Source: Clostridia bacterium (lineage in GTDB: Bacteria; Bacillota; Clostridia; Oscillospirales; CAG-272). From it: 45,233 nucleotides of DNA. The translations under genes were made by a program, and so were the position numbers. The notes below the pieces were generated by a model, which saw nothing but the letters and a program-made list of their open reading frames with translations, made no database searches and was not told the DNA's origin. The DNA is taken from the NCBI GenBank assembly GCA_900768535.1, contig CAAGDE010000133.1, positions 1 to 45,233 of the forward strand. The letters run 5' to 3'. This document shows positions 42,081-45,233 of the stretch, piece by piece. Position 1 is the first letter of the stretch; every line of letters begins with the position of its first letter.

Positions 42081-42160
42081 AAATCGGCGCTGTCTCTGCA
42101 TTTTACGGAAAGACCGTAATAAATCGGCGCTGTCTCTGTATTTTACGGAAAGACCGTAGT
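42081..42160 (+). repeat. Tandem 40-bp direct duplication
   Basis: Units 42081-42120 and 42121-42160 differ at two positions. Each contains TACGG-AAAGA-CCGTA, a small hairpin. The duplication lies exactly between the inverted 50-bp arms. The start AATCGGCGCTGTC recurs at about 45219. Confidence 0.85.
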
Positions 42161-42210
42161 AGCCTTCCCCCGGGTGGGGAAGGTGGCACGCCAGTGCCGG
42201 ATGAGGGCGA
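42161..42210 (-). repeat. 50-bp repeat, variant A, right (inverted) arm
   Basis: Exact reverse complement of 41982-42031. The similarity continues weakly outward (TTTACGCAACC at about 42230-42240 against GGTTGCGTTA at 41952). Confidence 0.85.
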
Positions 42211-42333
42211 AATCGGCGAATGGAATCACTTTACGCAACCGTCCCGCCGTAGCAGGCGAGCACACTTACGTAACATAATCCAACCGTCTGCTCACACAAT
42301 TACAATTGAGGGATAACGAAAGGGGACAAGACA

Positions 42334-43338
42334 ATGGTGATACCCTACACACAGGAATCCGTCCGGTTGACGGGGCGGTGGGCGAGACTGCCGGACCGCG
42401 CTGTGACGACGGCGCCGGGGGCGTACATCGAATGCGCGTTTGAGGGGGATATGGCGGTTCTGCGGTTTGACGTGACGCGCAATGTCCCGGTTGTGCCGCA
42501 TCTGTGGATTTCGGTTGACGGCGGCGACCGCACCGAGGTGATGCTGGACCGGTACCTCCGCATCCGGACGAGCCGTCCCGGTCGGCATACCGTGCAGGTC
42601 ATTTTCAAGAGCGCGTCCGAGGAGAGTGCCAGGTGGCGTGAACCGCTGACGGGGGCGGTGCAGTTCCTCGGCGTGCAGACCGACTGCCCGACAGCGCTTG
42701 CGCCGGATACGCGGCAGCTGATGGAGTTCATCGGCGATTCGATTACCGAGGGCGTGTCGATTGATACCGACTACCGCGAGGGAATGCTGCCGCCGCTGGA
42801 ATGCAACGCGCTGACGCTGGCGTATCAGAACGATGCTGCGGCGACCTGGGCGTTCCGCACTGCCGAGGCGCTGGACTGCCGCCCCGTCATCATGGGGTAC
42901 GGCTCGGTGGGCGCGACGCGCGGCGGGCAGGGGAGGGTTCCCGCGGCGCCGCAGTCCTATCCGTTCTGCTATGAAGGTGTCCCGCTGGACATCCCGCAGG
43001 CGGATCTGGTTGTCATCAACCACGGTGCCAATGATTACGCCGCCACGCCGGAGCGCTATGCCGAGGCGTATACGGAGCTGCTGGACCGGGTGCGGGCAAG
43101 AAGTCCCCGTGCCGCGGTTTTTGCCGTTTCCGCCTTTCGCGGGACGCACCGTGAAACGCTTGCGGCGCTGATTCCGAAATACAATGAAGCAAACGGCTGT
43201 CGGGTGCATTTCATCGACACCGCCGGATGGATTCCGCCGGAACCGCTCCACCCGCACCGGGACGGGCACGAGATCGTTGCCGCTCACCTGGCACCCGTTA
43301 TCCGGGAAGTTCTGAAAAATGAAAAGAAAGACAGGTAA
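42334..43338 (+). CDS. SGNH-fold esterase with N-terminal jelly-roll (CE2-like), copy 1
   Basis: 334 residues, no signal peptide. An N-terminal beta-sandwich (residues 1-120) precedes an SGNH domain, the order seen in CE2 acetyl-esterases. Block I is IGDSITEG with nucleophile S136; the Asn block is VINHGAND. The final block reads PPEPLHPHRDGH: the base would be H306, and the Asp usual three residues before is a Glu (E303). CE2 enzymes are known that work with a Ser-His pair, so activity is likely. Likely role: intracellular removal of acetyl groups from sugars (inference). A tandem paralogue follows after six bases; AAAGGGG sets the start. Confidence 0.85.
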   Translation: MVIPYTQESVRLTGRWARLPDRAVTTAPGAYIECAFEGDMAVLRFDVTRNVPVVPHLWISVDGGDRTEVMLDRYLRIRTSRPGRHTVQVIFKSASEESARWREPLTGAVQFLGVQTDCPTALAPDTRQLMEFIGDSITEGVSIDTDYREGMLPPLECNALTLAYQNDAAATWAFRTAEALDCRPVIMGYGSVGATRGGQGRVPAAPQSYPFCYEGVPLDIPQADLVVINHGANDYAATPERYAEAYTELLDRVRARSPRAAVFAVSAFRGTHRETLAALIPKYNEANGCRVHFIDTAGWIPPEPLHPHRDGHEIVAAHLAPVIREVLKNEKKDR

Positions 43339-43344
43339 CACATC

Positions 43345-44340
43345 ATGGTAGTACCGTATTCGCATGAATCCGTCCGGCTGACCGGACGCTGGAAGCAGTA
43401 TCCCGACCGCGCCGTAACCACCGCGCCGGGGTCCTATTTTGAGTTCGCGTTCTCCGGAGACATGGCGGTCATCCGATTCGACACGGCAATCAACCAAACC
43501 CCGCACCTGCATCTCTGGATCCGGCTGGACGGGGGAGACATGATCGAAACCCCGGTGGACAGCTATCTGCGTGTGCGCGCGGGGACGGTCGGTCAGCACA
43601 TCTGCCGGGTGGTTTTCAAGGGCTCGGTGGAGCAGACCGGCAGATGGCAGGCGCCGCTGACGGGCGCGGTGCAGTTCCTCGGCATTCAGACCGAGCATCC
43701 GGTTGCCATTGCGCCGGATACGCGCCCAATCATGGAGTTCATCGGCGATTCGATCACCGAGGGCGTGCTGATCGATACCGACTACTGCGAAAAGACCCGC
43801 CCGGCGTTTGAACTGGATCAGCTGAACCGCCCCTATCAGGATGACAGCTGTGCCACCTGGGCGTGGCTGACCGCCGAGGCGCTGAACTACCGTCCCATGA
43901 TCATGGGTTATGGCGCGGTCGGCATTGTCCACAAGGGCTGCGGCTGGGTTCCGCCGGCGCCGGATTCCTACCCGTTCTTCTTTGAGGGCGTCCCGCTGGA
44001 GGGACTTCCGGCGGCGGATGCTGTTGTCATCAACCACGGCGGAAACGACCGCAGCGCGACGCCGGAGCTTTACCGGCAGGGATATATGCGCCTGCTGGAT
44101 GAGGTGCGCGAAAGAAGCCCGAAGGCGGAAATCTTTGCCGTTTCCGCGTTCTGCGGTGTGCAGAAGGACACGCTGGAGGTGCTGGTGACGGATTACAACG
44201 CGGCGAACAAAACGCGGGTGCATTTCATCAACGCGTCCGAGTGGATTCCGCCGGAACCGCTCCACCCGCACCGGGACGGACACAGAACCGTGGCGGCACA
44301 CCTGGCGCCCCTGATGCGCGGCATTCTGGAAAAACGTTGA
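43345..44340 (+). CDS. SGNH-fold esterase with N-terminal jelly-roll (CE2-like), copy 2
   Basis: 331 residues, clearly a tandem paralogue of copy 1: both begin with PY..ESVRLTGRW and share long blocks, including IGDSITEGV with nucleophile S136 and WIPPEPLHPHRDGH near the end, with the same Glu in place of the usual Asp. They differ most in the beta-sandwich and around VHKGCGWVPPAPDSYPFFFE, which may reflect different acetylated substrates. No signal peptide. The Shine-Dalgarno is weak (ACAGGT), so translation may depend on read-through from copy 1. The stop overlaps the start of thiN. Confidence 0.85.
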   Translation: MVVPYSHESVRLTGRWKQYPDRAVTTAPGSYFEFAFSGDMAVIRFDTAINQTPHLHLWIRLDGGDMIETPVDSYLRVRAGTVGQHICRVVFKGSVEQTGRWQAPLTGAVQFLGIQTEHPVAIAPDTRPIMEFIGDSITEGVLIDTDYCEKTRPAFELDQLNRPYQDDSCATWAWLTAEALNYRPMIMGYGAVGIVHKGCGWVPPAPDSYPFFFEGVPLEGLPAADAVVINHGGNDRSATPELYRQGYMRLLDEVRERSPKAEIFAVSAFCGVQKDTLEVLVTDYNAANKTRVHFINASEWIPPEPLHPHRDGHRTVAAHLAPLMRGILEKR

Positions 44341-44963
44341 AAGCCTACATTTACGCCGGCGGGGCGGTCGATGCCGGTCTGATCGATGACTGCCCGGAGC
44401 CCGGTGACCTGACCGTTGCGGCGGATGCGGGGTGGCGGAACGCACAGGCGCTCGGCGTTACCCCGGCGGTTCTGGTGGGGGATTTTGACTCCCTTGGGGA
44501 GCCGGTCGTTCCGCAGGGCACCGAGATCGTCCGCGTCCCGGCAGAGAAGGACGATACCGATACCCAGCTGGCGGTGCGGGTTGCCCTGGATCGCGGCGCG
44601 GCGGAGATCATCCTGATTGCGGGGCTCGGCGGGCGGGTCGACCACACGCTCTCCACCCTTGGAATCCTGGAGATGCTGAACAAAACGGGCAGACGGGGGA
44701 TGGTGACGGACGGGAAAAACCGCGTGCGGCTGTTGCAAAACGGCAGTCTCCTTTTGGCGCGTGATGTGCGGTACCGGTATCTTTCCCTGCTGACGCTGTC
44801 CGAAAAAGCGAAGGGCGTGTCGCTGGAGGGATGCAAATATCCGCTCCACGGTGCCACGCTGACGCGCACCCGGCAGTACGCGGTGTCCAACGAGATCACC
44901 GGCAACGCCGCCCTGATCGCCGTCCGCCGCGGCACCCTCTTTGTGGTGGAGTCGGCGGACTGA
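44337..44963 (+). CDS. thiN: Thiamine diphosphokinase
   Basis: 208 residues, full length. VAADAGWRNA, GDFDSLG, EKDDTDTQLAV and LGGRVDHTLS are the ATP- and Mg-binding motifs of thiamine pyrophosphokinase, which turns thiamine and ATP into thiamine diphosphate. I start at a TTG at 44337 (overlapping the stop of the esterase as TTGA) because the family N-terminus begins there; the frame runs upstream over the esterase C-terminus. It is the last gene of the esterase transcript and no functional link to it is obvious. Confidence 0.92.
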   Translation: MKAYIYAGGAVDAGLIDDCPEPGDLTVAADAGWRNAQALGVTPAVLVGDFDSLGEPVVPQGTEIVRVPAEKDDTDTQLAVRVALDRGAAEIILIAGLGGRVDHTLSTLGILEMLNKTGRRGMVTDGKNRVRLLQNGSLLLARDVRYRYLSLLTLSEKAKGVSLEGCKYPLHGATLTRTRQYAVSNEITGNAALIAVRRGTLFVVESAD

Positions 44964-45010
44964 CGGATTGGAAAGGGGGAATCGCCCCTTGGCGGGTGTG
45001 CTCGCCGGCT

Positions 45011-45061
45011 TCGCCCTCATCCGGCGCTGGCGCGACACCTTCCCCCTCAAAGGGGAAGGCT
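45011..45061 (+). repeat. Palindromic intergenic repeat, variant B
   Basis: TCGCCCTCATCCGGCGCTGG, then CGCGACACC and the hairpin CCTTCCCCCTCAAAGGGG-AAGGCT. Closest to 41897-41945. Confidence 0.78.
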
Positions 45062-45103
45062 GCTACGGCGGATGGTTGCGTGAAGTGGTACCATTCGCCT
45101 GTT

Positions 45104-45153
45104 TCGCCCTCATCCGGCACTGGCGTGCCACCTTCCCCACCCGGGGGAAGGCT
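45104..45153 (+). repeat. 50-bp repeat, variant A, third copy
   Basis: Identical over 50 bp to 41982-42031. The sequence on both sides (GGATGGTTGCGT before, TTCGGCTGTGC after) is also shared. Confidence 0.85.
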
Positions 45154-45233
45154 TCTTTCGGCTGTGCTAATCTTTTCTGTTCTGCTTCTCAATTTTACCG
45201 AAATCTTACCTTCAATTCGGCGCTGTCACGAAG

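Larger units (their letters stand above)
41809..42333. other. Repeat-filled, gene-free region before the SGNH esterases
   Basis: 525 nt made mostly of repeat copies: one at 41897-41945, a perfect 50-bp inverted pair at 41982-42031 and 42161-42210, and a 40-bp tandem duplication between them. No coding sequence is supported; short frames here read through repeats. No clear promoter for the esterase genes was found. Confidence 0.65.
44964..45233. other. Repeat-filled region at the window end
   Basis: 270 nt with no supported gene. Contains repeat variants B and A in the same order and orientation as at 41.9-42.0 kb, and the tail (TTCGGCTGTGC..., TTCGGCGCTGTC) is also shared. The two regions are thus long direct repeats of roughly 165-200 bp. 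Confidence 0.65.

Noticed and set aside
41889..42210. CRISPR array
   Set aside because: Repeats are inverted as well as direct, with unequal spacing and no unique spacers of constant length; no cas genes are near.
42292..44445. 717-codon open frame antisense to the two SGNH genes
   Set aside because: Its internal repetition only reflects the tandem paralogues on the other strand; no start signals or protein family.

Overview
The window is one contiguous bacterial chromosome segment of high GC content. It has dense genes, strong Shine-Dalgarno sequences and many exact or near-exact sigma-A promoters (TTGACA / 17 bp / TATAAT). The gene set fits an anaerobic, Gram-positive member of the Clostridia: a CwlD-type amidase (usual in spore formers), an FprA-type flavodiiron protein, D-lactate dehydrogenase, acetate kinase, an Ami/Opp peptide transporter and intracellular plant-glycan hydrolases. 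The intergenic repeats (CCCTCATCCG...CTTCCCC...GGGGAAG) look like those of gut Oscillospirales, but I cannot fix the genus from sequence alone.

Layout. 1-8.2 kb: a HAD phosphatase and a membrane protein, an M14 peptidase, a GH51 arabinofuranosidase with a convergent AraC regulator, a GH36 alpha-galactosidase, and a membrane protein with a Cys-rich tail. 8.2-11.4 kb: flavodiiron protein, D-lactate dehydrogenase, a small flavodoxin and a free-standing tRNA-Lys with its own promoter and terminator. 11.7-21.1 kb: a five-gene oligopeptide ABC transporter (oppABCDF) plus a membrane-anchored ApbE-like protein. 21.3-22.2 kb: rplM-rpsI. 22.4-26.0 kb: an esterase-trkA-trkH operon. 26.2-28.4 kb: cwlD and radA. 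28.6-30.3 kb: a TIM-barrel sugar-phosphate isomerase-like gene with an AraC regulator. 30.4-38.1 kb: a MITE-like repeat, a lipid-kinase gene with a leaderless promoter, two unknowns, an aldolase-acetate kinase operon and an ABC exporter pair. 38.4-41.8 kb: hisS, lysophospholipase, ruvX and an anchored unknown. 41.8-45.2 kb: repeat clusters flanking two tandem SGNH/CE2-like esterases and thiN.

The most unusual region is the opp operon. The binding protein OppA appears circularly permuted: the segment that normally closes the C-terminal part of the fold sits right after the lipobox, and the protein ends where ordinary family members still have about 100 residues to go. OppB carries a ~280-residue insertion after its first membrane helix. 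OppD carries a ~240-residue, coiled-coil-rich insertion between Walker A and the Q-loop. OppF ends in an extra pair of membrane helices. Four of the five subunits are therefore rebuilt relative to the textbook transporter, while the ATPase and permease core motifs stay intact. This suggests a specialised but functional machine.

The second theme is a family of short palindromic intergenic repeats. It includes a perfect 50-bp inverted pair at 41982-42031/42161-42210, with a third identical copy at 45104-45153.
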